Origin: Xanthomonas sp. DAR 80977 | Lineage (GTDB): Bacteria > Pseudomonadota > Gammaproteobacteria > Xanthomonadales > Xanthomonadaceae | NCBI RefSeq assembly: GCF_041240605.1 | Contig: NZ_CP162487.1 | Location: 2,301,001 to 2,365,000 of the forward strand | Direction of reading: 5' to 3' | DNA length: 64,000 nucleotides | Program-made: the position numbers and the translations under genes | Part shown: piece after piece, positions 43,285 to 57,638 of the stretch | Numbering within the stretch: the stretch's first letter is position 1 | How the letters are laid out: every line of letters begins with the position of its first letter | Notes under the pieces: generated by a model | The model's input: only the letters and a program-made list of their open reading frames with translations | Told to the model about the DNA's origin: nothing | Database searches by the model: none

Positions 43285-44820
43285 TCAACGGCGGCCGTTC
43301 GCCGCGGTAGGCACCGCGGCTCCGGGCGTGGGCGCGGCAAACGCGGGTGCGGCGAACGCCACCGGGTCCAGCGCCGCGTCGGCCGGCAGCGTGCGGGTAT
43401 CGCCGTCGCGCAGGAACGCGTAGACCTTGGCGGCGAGCTCCGGCCGGCTGCGCAGCAGGGCGAAGGTACCGTTGTGTTGCGCGCGATGCAGCAGCACGGT
43501 GCGGCTGTTGGGGAAATAGGGCAGCAGTGCCAGGGTGTTCTCCAGCGGCGTGGAGGTGTCCCAGTCGCCCTGCACGAACAGCACCGGGGTCGGATCCAGG
43601 ATCGGCGCGCGCATCGCGTCGCCGGCGTCGGCACTGGCCCATTCGCCCTTGGTCGCCAGATACGCGGCGAAGTTCCAGCGCCCGAGCATCGGCAGCGCGG
43701 GGTCGCTCCAGAGCAGGCGCTTGCGCGGCGCGCTCATGTCCAGGCCGATGTTGATCAAGGGATTGATCAGCGCACGCCGCTCTGGCGCGCGCCAGGCGAT
43801 GGCGTCGCGCGCCCAGTCGTCGTAGTGGCCGTGGTAGGCCGAGAGCACGAAGCGCGGGAAGGTCGCGGCGTTGGCGGAATAGGTGATCAGCGCGAGCTGG
43901 TAGTCCTCCAGCCCCAGCGTCACCTGCTGCCGGCGGCCGTCGTGTTCGACGTCGACGCGGATCGGGCCATTCGCGAAGCGATCCCGCGTCGCCTGCATCG
44001 CCGCGATCATGCCGCCGGTGGGCAGGTACGGCGCAAGCGCGGCGGACTGGTCGGCTTCCGCGGCGATGCGCTGGAATGCGGCGAACACCTGCGACGGCTG
44101 GTCGTAGCCGGCATCCAGGGGTTCGGCGGCGGAGATCACCGCGCGCGCCACGCGCCCGCGGTGCCGCTTCATCACCGCGAACGCCCATTGCGAACCGAAG
44201 CTGGCCGCGACCAGGTTGATCCGGTCGTAGCCCAGCGCCTTGCGCAGGTCGTCGACGTCGTCGGCGATCTGCGCGATCGAGTAGCCGGAAAGGTCGGCGT
44301 GCGGATAGGCGGCCTGCGCGCGCCGGGCCAGGTCGCGGGTGATCGCGATGTCCTGCGCCGTCGTCATCGGCTGGTCCAGCGGCAACGCCGGCGTATCCAG
44401 TTCCATCCGTTCGCCGCGCAGGGTGTAGCCGCGCTGCTCGACCACCACCAGGTCGGCGACCTCCGCATAGGCCTGCCAGGCCTTGATCCGGCGCCTGGCC
44501 GCGTCGTCGCGATCGAGCACGATGTCGAGCATCGTCACGCCCGGTCCGCCCGCCAGCAGGAAGGTCGGCGGCGCGTTGCTCGGGCGGCTTGCCTTGACCC
44601 GGGCGAAGCCGACCTGGATCACGCGGCTATCCGGCTTGTCGCGGTTTTCCGGCACAGACAGCGTGCCGATGTCGTAATGCAGCGGCGTGCCGTCGATTGC
44701 ATTGGCGACCGCATGCTCCACAGCGATCCCGCCCGGCGGCGGCAGCGTGCCGGCATGGCACGGTGCCATACCTGCGAACAGCACCGGCAGCGTTGCGAGA
44801 CGGACGAACAGGCTGCGCAT
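43285..44820 (-). CDS. Exported alpha/beta hydrolase, proline-iminopeptidase/TAP-like
   Basis: 511 residues. A signal peptide (about 1-23, ending PCHAG) sends it to the periplasm or beyond. The oxyanion motif GGPG is at 91-94, the general layout VVEQRGY near 127-132, and the nucleophile Ser207 in VAASFGS. The late acid and histidine are in FVQGDWDTSTP and HRAQHNG. The arrangement matches tripeptidyl/proline aminopeptidases of the AB hydrolase-1 plus TAP C-terminal type. A ~30-residue Ala/Pro tail closes the protein. The start at 44820 is fixed by the signal peptide; the frame is open for 490 more codons, but that part is antisense-like. The 293 bases upstream hold no gene, only a short CCG repeat at 44941-44960. 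Confidence 0.82.
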   Translation of the reverse strand: MRSLFVRLATLPVLFAGMAPCHAGTLPPPGGIAVEHAVANAIDGTPLHYDIGTLSVPENRDKPDSRVIQVGFARVKASRPSNAPPTFLLAGGPGVTMLDIVLDRDDAARRRIKAWQAYAEVADLVVVEQRGYTLRGERMELDTPALPLDQPMTTAQDIAITRDLARRAQAAYPHADLSGYSIAQIADDVDDLRKALGYDRINLVAASFGSQWAFAVMKRHRGRVARAVISAAEPLDAGYDQPSQVFAAFQRIAAEADQSAALAPYLPTGGMIAAMQATRDRFANGPIRVDVEHDGRRQQVTLGLEDYQLALITYSANAATFPRFVLSAYHGHYDDWARDAIAWRAPERRALINPLINIGLDMSAPRKRLLWSDPALPMLGRWNFAAYLATKGEWASADAGDAMRAPILDPTPVLFVQGDWDTSTPLENTLALLPYFPNSRTVLLHRAQHNGTFALLRSRPELAAKVYAFLRDGDTRTLPADAALDPVAFAAPAFAAPTPGAAVPTAANGRR

Positions 44821-45113
44821 GGCGGCAGGTCCTCCTGGACAGAGGGCAACATCCATCCGCGGTAGGAGCGTGTCAAGCGGGTGTGCCTGGACGCTCGCCA
44901 AGCCGGTGGGCGACGCGTGTGTCGTACAGCGGGCATGATCCCGCCGCCGCCGCCGCCGCCGCTGCCGATCGGCCGGACGTCGCGGACCTCGCCCATCGGC
45001 TTGCGGAAGCACGCGCGGCATGGCGTTGGCGAGCGGCCCTGGGTTGCGCGATCGACGCCAGCGGAGCGGTCGGTTTCCGTCTCGCCCGCATCGCCGCCAC
45101 GGCCGGATGCGAG

Positions 45114-46256
45114 TCAGTCCTCGAGCAGGTCGCGCAGGTCGTCGGGGATGCGCGTGTGCGGGTGCTCGCGTTGCAGGCGTTGCAGGCTGGCGCGCGCGGC
45201 CGCGTGCTCGCCGGCGTCGCGGCGCTCGCGGATACGTGCCAGCCAGCGGCGCGGCGACAGGCGCGCGTCGCTCTGCGCCGCGGCCGCAAGCGCCGGATCG
45301 GTGCTGGAGGCGTCCGCGGCTGCGGTATCCGCCGCGGACGCCGCGATCGGTGCGGGCGGCATGGCCGGCACAGCGCTGAGGTTGCCCTCGACGCGTACGC
45401 TGGAAAGTTCGGCTTCCTGGCCCTGTGCGCTTGCCGCCTGGTAGTCGTCGTGCTGGCGGCGGTCCTGCGACATCTCTTCGCGCTGCATGGCGTTCGCCGC
45501 GCGCGCGCGCGCCGCCGGCTTCGCCAGTGGCGCTGCCGCCTCTGCCGGCGGCGGCGCCAGCATCTTGACCGGCGCCGGTGCGGCAGGCGGCGCCGGCGGG
45601 GCCGGTGGCGAAACCAGCGGCGCTGCGGAAGGGGGCGGTGCGACCACGGGTGCCGGCGCGAACGCGACCGGCACCTCCGTGGACGCCGCCGGCGGCGCAG
45701 CTGCGGCGCGTTTGGCGGCGTCGCCATCGGCCGGCGCCGGCGCCTGCTGCGGCAATGGCAACGGCGCCGGCGGGGCCGTGGCCGGGGCGGCGGCGGATGC
45801 CGCACCCGGCGCGCCCGCGGCGTCTTCCGCCCCGGCAGGCTGCGTGGTGGCGGCGGACCGCTCGGCGGCGACCTCGGCGGCGACCTCGGCCGCGACCGGC
45901 TCCGGCGCGACCGGCGCCATCGCCGGCGGCGCCGGGGTGCGCAGCTGCCAGGCGATGCCCACGGCCAGGGTCAACGACGCCGCCAGCCCGGTCCAGGCCG
46001 GCCAGCGCGCGCGGCGTCTCGGCAATGCGGCGGCATGGGGATCGCCCGGCGGCAGCGGCGCCGCGTGAGCGACCGGCGTCGGCGCGGGATCGGCATCGGC
46101 CGGCTGCGCCTGCGGCGCGCTTGCCGGCGCCACCGCGGCGCGAGCCGCGGCCAGGATCGAGGCGTCCAGCGCCGCCGACGGCAGCGCCTGCCGGCCCAGC
46201 CGCAGGCGTTCGGCGAGGGCGCGTTCTTCCGGGGTCAACGGCTCGTCGGCGTTCAT
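45114..46256 (-). CDS. Putative membrane anti-sigma factor, Ala/Pro-rich
   Basis: 380 residues, translationally overlapping the ECF sigma gene by four bases. A short cytoplasmic part (1-85) lacks the zinc anti-sigma HxxxCxxC motif. A single membrane helix follows at ~89-106 (WTGLAASLTLAVGIAW), then ~210 residues of Ala/Pro/Glu low-complexity, probably spanning the periplasm. A compact C-terminal helical domain (SPRRWLARIRERRDAGEHAAARASLQRLQREHP) occurs in many proteins of this kind, ending LPxDL-like IPDDLRDLLED. Role as anti-sigma is inferred from position and topology. Confidence 0.7.
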   Translation of the reverse strand: MNADEPLTPEERALAERLRLGRQALPSAALDASILAAARAAVAPASAPQAQPADADPAPTPVAHAAPLPPGDPHAAALPRRRARWPAWTGLAASLTLAVGIAWQLRTPAPPAMAPVAPEPVAAEVAAEVAAERSAATTQPAGAEDAAGAPGAASAAAPATAPPAPLPLPQQAPAPADGDAAKRAAAAPPAASTEVPVAFAPAPVVAPPPSAAPLVSPPAPPAPPAAPAPVKMLAPPPAEAAAPLAKPAARARAANAMQREEMSQDRRQHDDYQAASAQGQEAELSSVRVEGNLSAVPAMPPAPIAASAADTAAADASSTDPALAAAAQSDARLSPRRWLARIRERRDAGEHAAARASLQRLQREHPHTRIPDDLRDLLED

Positions 46257-46807
46257 TCGCCCAGCCTCGCGCGCAGTTTGTCCATCGCATAGCGCAGCCG
46301 CGACTTGACCGTCTCGCGGCCGACCCCGGTGATCTGGGCGATCTCCTCCAGGCTCAGTTCCTGTTCCAGGCGCAGCAGCAGCACTTCGCGTTGGTCCTCC
46401 GGCAAGTCGTCGAGCGCCAGCTGCAGCCGGCGCCGTTGTTCGAACGCGGACAGCTGCCGCTCCGGGGTATCCGGATCCGGCACGCTGGCGGTGCGCAGCT
46501 CGGCATCGGCCGGCGCGGCCGGGCGGTGCTTGGCCGCGCGCCAGTGGTCGCCGAGCCGATTGTGGGCGATGCGCAGCAGCCAGGTGCTGAATGCGGCCTG
46601 CGGCTGCCAGCCCTGGCGCGCGGCGATGACCCGCTGCCACACGTCCTGGAACATCTCCTCGGCCAGCGCCACGTCGCGCAGCTGGCGCAGCAGGTAGTGG
46701 TACAGGCGCCCGCGGTGGCGCGCGTACAGGGTCTCGAACGCGCCGGCGTCGCCGGCCGCATAGGCCAGCATCAGGGCTTCGTCGCTCGTTTCGACCAGGG
46801 CGTCCAC
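46253..46807 (-). CDS. ECF-family RNA polymerase sigma factor
   Basis: 184 residues from the GTG at 46807. Region 2 spans residues ~15-85 (DAGAFETLYARHRGRLYHYLLRQLRD, ALAEEMFQDVWQRV, FSTWLLRIAHNRLGDHWR) and region 4 ~115-180 (LPEDQREVLLLRLEQELSLEEIAQITG, ETVKSRLRYAMDKLR). There is no region 3. The frame extends to 46894, where an ATG at 46858 is another choice; the GTG gives the shorter and more usual N-terminus. It overlaps the anti-sigma start (ATGA). The target promoters are unknown; groups of this kind answer to envelope or oxidative stress. Confidence 0.88.
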   Translation of the reverse strand: MDALVETSDEALMLAYAAGDAGAFETLYARHRGRLYHYLLRQLRDVALAEEMFQDVWQRVIAARQGWQPQAAFSTWLLRIAHNRLGDHWRAAKHRPAAPADAELRTASVPDPDTPERQLSAFEQRRRLQLALDDLPEDQREVLLLRLEQELSLEEIAQITGVGRETVKSRLRYAMDKLRARLGE

Positions 46808-47003
46808 GGCGGCAAGCCTAAGCGTTCGCCGGCCTGGCGCATAGCGTGGCGTGGGCATGGCGGCGGCGGGCGGGGGCGGGCTGGCAGCGGGCATCGTAGA
46901 CAGTGAACGCGCCAGCGGCGGGGATGGGGTCGCCGCGCGTGCGGCCGTTCACGTAAAAGGTATGCTGACGTCTAAGGGGGAGGCGTGGGGCAGGTCCGAC
47001 GTC

Positions 47004-49898
47004 ATGCAGGAGTTGTTGTCGATGTTGTTCAAGCCGTCCGCGATCGCCCGCCAGGATCAACCCGACGGCCACGCGTCCATGCAGAGCGCGGCAGCCCTGT
47101 GCGGCTTGCTGCCGGCGGGCAGCGACGTGGCCATCGCCTGCGGCGACGGCGCGGTCGGCGGGCGCCTGTTCGGCGCCACCCCGCATGCGCCGGCCTGGCT
47201 GCCGGCGCTGGTCCGGCGTTGCCTGGTCGAAGCCGTGCCGGCGCCTGCACAGGTGCTGCTGCACGTGCTCAAGACCCAGGACGGCGCCTGCGTGGCCGTG
47301 GCCGCGCGGCTGGAACAGCCGCTGTCCGAGCCGCAGCGCGCCGCCTGGTGCGAGATGGCGGCCGCATTCGGCCTGGCGCTGCTGGAAACGGAGCGGATGC
47401 GCGCGCGCATCGAGGGCCTGGAGAAATCCAAGCAGCTGCAGCAGGCGCTGTACGAGATCGCCGACCTGGCCGGCGCGGACCTGGAAATGGGGCAGATGCT
47501 GCAGCACGTGCATTCGGTGCTGGACTCGCTGATGTATGCGGAGAACTGCTACATCGTCGAATACGACGAAGAACAGCAGAGCATGCGCTTCCTGTACTTC
47601 TCAGACCGCCACGACGACTTCGTCGCCGATCCGCAACGGCTGTACTACCAGCGCGACATGCCCAACAGCCTGACCTTCGCCCTGCTGCGCCACGGCCAGG
47701 CGGTACGCGGGCCGTCGCAGCAGGTGCGCGACCGCCTGCGCGTGCACTACGACGCCCTGCACGGCCCGGACAGCAAGGATTGGCTGGGCGTGCCGATGCT
47801 GCGCGAAGGCCGCGTCTGCGGCGCGATCGTGGTGCAGAACTACGACCGCGCGATGCACTACACCGATGCCGACCGCGCGCTGCTGGCGTACGTCGCCCAG
47901 CACGTGCTGACCGCGATGGACCGGCGCCATGCGCAGGTGCAGCTGGAACGGCGCGTGCAGCTGCGCACGCAGGAACTGCAGCGCGCCAACCACGACCTGC
48001 AGGACGAGATCCTGGAGCGCAAGCGTGCCGAGACGCTGCAGCTGGCCTTGTTCCGCATCGCCGAGCTGGCGATCCGCTCGGAGAGCCTGCAGCAGTTCTA
48101 CGCCGAGGTGCACGCCATCGTCGGCGGGCTGATCGATGCGCGCAATCTCTACATCGCCCTGTTGTCCGACGACGGCAGGATGCTCGAGTTCGTGTACTCG
48201 GTGGACGAATACAGCCCGCTGCGGCCGCTGCGGCGGCGCGGCAAGGGCCTGACCGAGTACGTGATGCGCGAACGCCGGCCGATGCTGCTGGAACTGGCGG
48301 ACATCGAGGCGCTGGTGGCGCAGGGCGAGGTGCAGGAATACGGCACGCGCTCGCACAGCTGGCTGGGCGTGCCGCTGTTCGACGAGGGCGAGGTGGTCGG
48401 CGCGATCGTGGTGCAGAGCTATACCACGCAGGTGCGTTTCACCGAATACGACCAGCGCCTGCTGACCTTCGTCGCGCACAACGTCGGCGGCGGCCTGGCG
48501 CGGCAACGCGCGCAGGAACGGCTGCGGCTGGCGCATGCCGAGCTGGAGCAGCGGGTGGCCGAGCGCACCCGCGAACTGGCCGAGGTCAACCAGCAGTTGC
48601 TGGCGCAGATCGCCGAGCGCTGGCGCGCCGAGCAGCGCCTGACCCACCAGGCGCTGCACGATGCGCTGACCGGGTTGCCGAACCGCTCGCATCTGCTGGA
48701 CCGGCTCGGCGAAGCGATCAACCGCGCGCGCAACGGCGACGGCATGGCGTTCGCGGTGCTGTTCCTGGACCTGGACCGGTTCAAGCTGGTCAACGACAGC
48801 ATCGGCCATGCCGCCGGCGACGAGATGCTGGTCGAGGTGGCCAAGCGCATCGTCTCCACGCTGCGCAGCGACGACGTGGTCGCGCGCCTGGGCGGCGACG
48901 AGTTCGCGATCCTGGTCAGCTGCGAGGACGGGCTGGAGGGCGTGCGCGAACTGGCGCAGCGCCTGCTCGGCGTGCTCGGCCAGCCGATGTGGGTGGCCGG
49001 GCGCGAACTGTTCCCGTCCGGCAGCCTGGGCATCGCCGCCTGGCATCCGCGCTACAGCAGCGGCGAGGAGTTGCTGCGCGACGCGGATGCGGCGATGTAC
49101 CGCGCCAAGGCGCAGACCCAGGACCGGTGCGCGGTGTTCGACGAGGCGATGCGCGAGGCGGCGTTGCGCAGCCTGGACCTGGAGGCGGACCTGCGTCGCG
49201 CGATCAACAACCGCGACTTCGAACCGTTCTATCAGCCGATCGTGCGCCTGATCGACGGCCAGGTGGTCGGCCACGAGGCGCTGCTGCGCTGGCGCCACGA
49301 AAGCCGCGGATTGCTGGTGCCGAGCCAGTTCATCGACCTGGGCGAGGACAGCGGGCTGATCGAGCAGGTGGATTGGCTGCTGTACGAGCAGGTGATCCAG
49401 CGCCTGGGCCAGGGCGGCAGCGGCTATGTGTCGGTCAACGTCTCGCCGCGGCATTTCCGCTCGCCGGACTTCACCGAGCGGCTGTTCGGGCTGATCGACA
49501 CCGCCGGCGCCGATCCGCGGCGGCTGCGGGTGGAGATCACCGAGGTGGCGCTGCTCGACGATGCGCCGCGCACGCTGACGATCCTGCAGGCGCTGCGCGA
49601 TCGCGGGGTGTTGGCGCAGTTGGACGATTTCGGTACCGGTTTCTCGGCGCTGTCGTATCTGCACCGGTTTCCGATCTCGGCGCTGAAGATCGACCAGAGT
49701 TTCGTCGCCGGTTTGCACGGCGAGAGCGGTGCCGGGAGCTATGCGCTGGTGCGCAGCATTCTGGCGTTGGCCAGTACGCTTGGGATCGAGACGATCGGCG
49801 AGGGCATCGAGACCCAGCGGCAGTTGGATACGTTGCGTGAGTTGGGGTGCGATTACGGGCAGGGGTATCTGTTGGGGCGGCCTGCGCAGCGCCATTGA
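47004..49898 (+). CDS. GAF-GAF-GGDEF-EAL c-di-GMP turnover protein
   Basis: 964 residues from the ATG at 47004 (GGGGCAGG is nine bases upstream); ATG at 46962 is possible. Two GAF-type sensor domains lie at about 150-310 and 345-500, each followed by a coiled coil (LERRVQLRTQELQRANHDLQ and LEQRVAERTRELAEVNQQL). The GGDEF domain has an intact GGDEF at 630-634 and an I-site RSDD five residues upstream. The EAL domain has Glu758-Ala759-Leu760 and the metal and base residues in NVSPRHF, EITEVAL, LDDFGTGFSALSYL, LKIDQSF and GEGIET. Both activities look possible, so direction may be set by the GAF domains. It is divergent from the sigma gene. Confidence 0.9.
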   Translation: MQELLSMLFKPSAIARQDQPDGHASMQSAAALCGLLPAGSDVAIACGDGAVGGRLFGATPHAPAWLPALVRRCLVEAVPAPAQVLLHVLKTQDGACVAVAARLEQPLSEPQRAAWCEMAAAFGLALLETERMRARIEGLEKSKQLQQALYEIADLAGADLEMGQMLQHVHSVLDSLMYAENCYIVEYDEEQQSMRFLYFSDRHDDFVADPQRLYYQRDMPNSLTFALLRHGQAVRGPSQQVRDRLRVHYDALHGPDSKDWLGVPMLREGRVCGAIVVQNYDRAMHYTDADRALLAYVAQHVLTAMDRRHAQVQLERRVQLRTQELQRANHDLQDEILERKRAETLQLALFRIAELAIRSESLQQFYAEVHAIVGGLIDARNLYIALLSDDGRMLEFVYSVDEYSPLRPLRRRGKGLTEYVMRERRPMLLELADIEALVAQGEVQEYGTRSHSWLGVPLFDEGEVVGAIVVQSYTTQVRFTEYDQRLLTFVAHNVGGGLARQRAQERLRLAHAELEQRVAERTRELAEVNQQLLAQIAERWRAEQRLTHQALHDALTGLPNRSHLLDRLGEAINRARNGDGMAFAVLFLDLDRFKLVNDSIGHAAGDEMLVEVAKRIVSTLRSDDVVARLGGDEFAILVSCEDGLEGVRELAQRLLGVLGQPMWVAGRELFPSGSLGIAAWHPRYSSGEELLRDADAAMYRAKAQTQDRCAVFDEAMREAALRSLDLEADLRRAINNRDFEPFYQPIVRLIDGQVVGHEALLRWRHESRGLLVPSQFIDLGEDSGLIEQVDWLLYEQVIQRLGQGGSGYVSVNVSPRHFRSPDFTERLFGLIDTAGADPRRLRVEITEVALLDDAPRTLTILQALRDRGVLAQLDDFGTGFSALSYLHRFPISALKIDQSFVAGLHGESGAGSYALVRSILALASTLGIETIGEGIETQRQLDTLRELGCDYGQGYLLGRPAQRH

Positions 49899-50099
49899 GG
49901 CTGAGCGCGCATGTTGTTCCTGGGAATCGTTTTGCCGGTTCGACGCAGTGCGAATAGTGTCGATTTGGTCGTTTGTTGTTGCGGGTCTTCTGTTCGATCG
50001 TCATGCGCCTGAGAGGCGTGTACGGTCGACATAGGTATCGGCATCGGGCATAGGACTTGCGGAGTTGCTCTTGGATGTCTCTTGTTTTGTTGCTTTGGC

Positions 50100-50440
50100 T
50101 TACAAGCAGAGCAAAGGCAAAGCTTTCGCGCTTGGGCGCGAGTCACTTTTCTTTGCTCGTGCAAAGAAAAGTAACCCAAAGAAGCGCTTCACCGCAGCCG
50201 AAGGCTGGTCAAGCACGCCCTGCCTTGCGCCCTCCGCGCTGCGCCCTCCGGGTCCGCGTCCATGACGGGGATTCGCGGAAGGGGCTTGTCCGCTACGCGG
50301 CCAAGTCCGGGGCAGTCGCCTCGCGGCGCCAGCCCGCTCGCCGGGGCTAAGCAGTGCTTCGCCTTTTTCCGGCGAGCCCTGCCCCTGCCGCGAACGGCGC
50401 ACATCCATGTGCGCCGCCCCTGCGGGGTTTTTCCCCGCCA
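50100..50440. repeat. Structured intergenic element with perfect hairpins
   Basis: The left part has a perfect 12-bp stem (ACTTTTCTTTGC at 50145-50156 with GCAAAGAAAAGT at 50161-50172, loop TCGT). The right part has a perfect 9-bp stem (GGCGCACAT at 50396-50404 with ATGTGCGCC at 50407-50415). Between them are GC-rich segments with CGGCCAAG and GCCTCGCGG. The layout matches a recurring intergenic sequence I have seen in Xanthomonas and Pseudomonas, but I cannot name it. Confidence 0.55.
50396..50435 (+). terminator. Double hairpin with T-run
   Basis: The 9-bp hairpin 50396-50415 is followed by CCCC-TGC-GGGG and then TTTTT at 50428-50432. It looks like an intrinsic terminator on the plus strand, ~500 bases after the GGDEF-EAL gene. 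Confidence 0.5.
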
Positions 50441-50767
50441 TGGCCGCCGCTGCGGAAGGGAACCCGGTAAATCAACAGCAATAGCAGGAGCAACAGCAGG
50501 AGCAACGGGAACGAGCCTGGTCTTGGACTGTTGAATCTGGCTCGCTATGGTTCAATGACCATCTATGTATTTCCAGGTGCCGAACATCAGCGCGTGTTTC
50601 CATCCGTGCTGCAGGAGGGATGCACAGGAATGCTGGGCGTGTGGCGACTGGCCCAGGCTCGGCGCTGGGTAGCGAGTGGCTCAGCGCAGTGCGGCGCGGT
50701 GTTCTTTGTCGATCCGCGCACACAAGGAATAGGGCGTCGGAGATGCGCCGCCAGTATCCTGTAGCCC

Positions 50768-50962
50768 CTGTGGGAGCGACTTCAGTCGCGACGAACGCAG
50801 TGGGAAATCTTCAGGCTTCGATTCAGCTGGGTCGCGACTGAAGCCCCATCCGCAATGAACCGCCTGCACTTCGACGTCCCATTGCAGGAGCGGCTTCAAC
50901 CGCAACGAACGTAGCCAGCTCGCGGCTGGCCAACTCGTCGGAACTGAAATCCTCGCTACAGG
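50768..50962. repeat. REP (SMAG-like) repeats, four copies in two pairs
   Basis: Copies at 50768-50795 (+), 50829-50856 (inverted), 50881-50910 (+) and 50937-50962 (inverted, degenerate), each with the GGAGCGGCTTCAGCCGCGAC pattern. The alternation gives two dimers. Confidence 0.8.
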
Positions 50963-51018
50963 TGCCAGGCGCACCGCCACGCGCCCCGGGGTTCGCCGCT
51001 GGGGAAACGCGGTGCGCG

Positions 51019-51612
<594 letters not shown>

Positions 51613-51838
51613 GGGATTGGGGATTCGGGATTGGGGATTCGTAAAAGCGGGGTGTTGCATGCGCGAGCGTTCACGGCGCTGGGAGCGGGGCACGTGCCGT
51701 GGGTCGACCGATTCAGCATCTTGCGGCGATCCGCAAAGCACAACGCCGGGCTTTCGCCCGGCGCTTTGCCATTGCCGGAAAAGATGCGGGATGGGGGGCG
51801 CTTTTGCGAATCCCCACTCCCGACTCCCGAATCCCGGC
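51613..51838. repeat. GGGATT inverted-array element E between LOG and lpd genes
   Basis: A plus-strand array of four G-tracts (51613-51640) ends GGGGATTCGTAAAAGC; the inverse array (51806-51838) begins GCGCTTTTGCGAATCCCC. The inner ends (GGATTCGTAAAAGC and GCTTTTGCGAATCC) are themselves inverted repeats. The element fills the whole gap between the two genes, and its interior has the hairpin at 51733. Confidence 0.78.
51733..51769 (-). terminator. Hairpin between lpd and the LOG gene
   Basis: A perfect 8-bp stem CGCCGGGC/GCCCGGCG (51744-51751 with 51756-51763), a TTTC loop, and outer GCAAAG/CTTTGC arms. It lies inside GGGATT element E and would reduce read-through from lpd into the LOG gene. 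Confidence 0.6.
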
Positions 51839-51839
51839 C

Positions 51840-53388
<1,549 letters not shown>

Positions 53389-53394
53389 TTTGCA

Positions 53395-54609
<1,215 letters not shown>

Positions 54610-54654
54610 TGCAGAGGGCGTCCTAGTGGGGTCTTTTGGAAGGTGAAGGAGGTT

Positions 54655-57480
<2,826 letters not shown>

Positions 57481-57567
57481 GATGGTGGGGTCGGGTCGCT
57501 TTGTGGGTTGGCTTGCGGTTGGAACCGGCGGACGCGTGGCCTGCGCGGGCGTTTATCAAGCCAAAAA

Positions 57568-57573
57568 ATTATA
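57568..57573 (-). promoter_or_regulatory. Candidate -10 of the sucA promoter
   Basis: On the minus strand a perfect TATAAT (57568-57573) sits in GGGGGTATAATTTTTT, ~88 bases before the sucA ATG. In DNA this rich in GC such a box is rare. The -35 is not clear, so an activator may be needed. Confidence 0.5.
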
Positions 57574-57638
57574 CCCCCATGAGCAAGCCGGGGTGTGCAT
57601 TTCGGATACACAGGGGCTACCTCGGTTCATCCGCTGCA

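Larger units (their letters stand above)
49899..51018. other. Long intergenic region after the GGDEF-EAL gene
   Basis: About 1.1 kb without a supportable gene. It holds a structured element at 50100-50440, then two pairs of REP dimers at 50768-50962, then the end of the LOG gene. Short frames here (for example 50057-50350) are random and run through the hairpins. Confidence 0.65.

Noticed and set aside
44941..44960. A run of CCG triplets as a possible phase-variable repeat
   Set aside because: It lies outside any supported coding frame or promoter, and short CCG runs are frequent in DNA of this composition.
44821..46290. Long N-terminal extension that would fuse the alpha/beta hydrolase to ~490 extra residues
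   Set aside because: This part is in the wrong frame over the anti-sigma gene and reads Ala/Gly/Arg-rich. The signal peptide starting at 44820 is the natural start.
50057..50350. Small proteins predicted in the 50.1-kb intergenic element
   Set aside because: The frames cross perfect hairpins, show no ribosome sites and exist in several frames at once.
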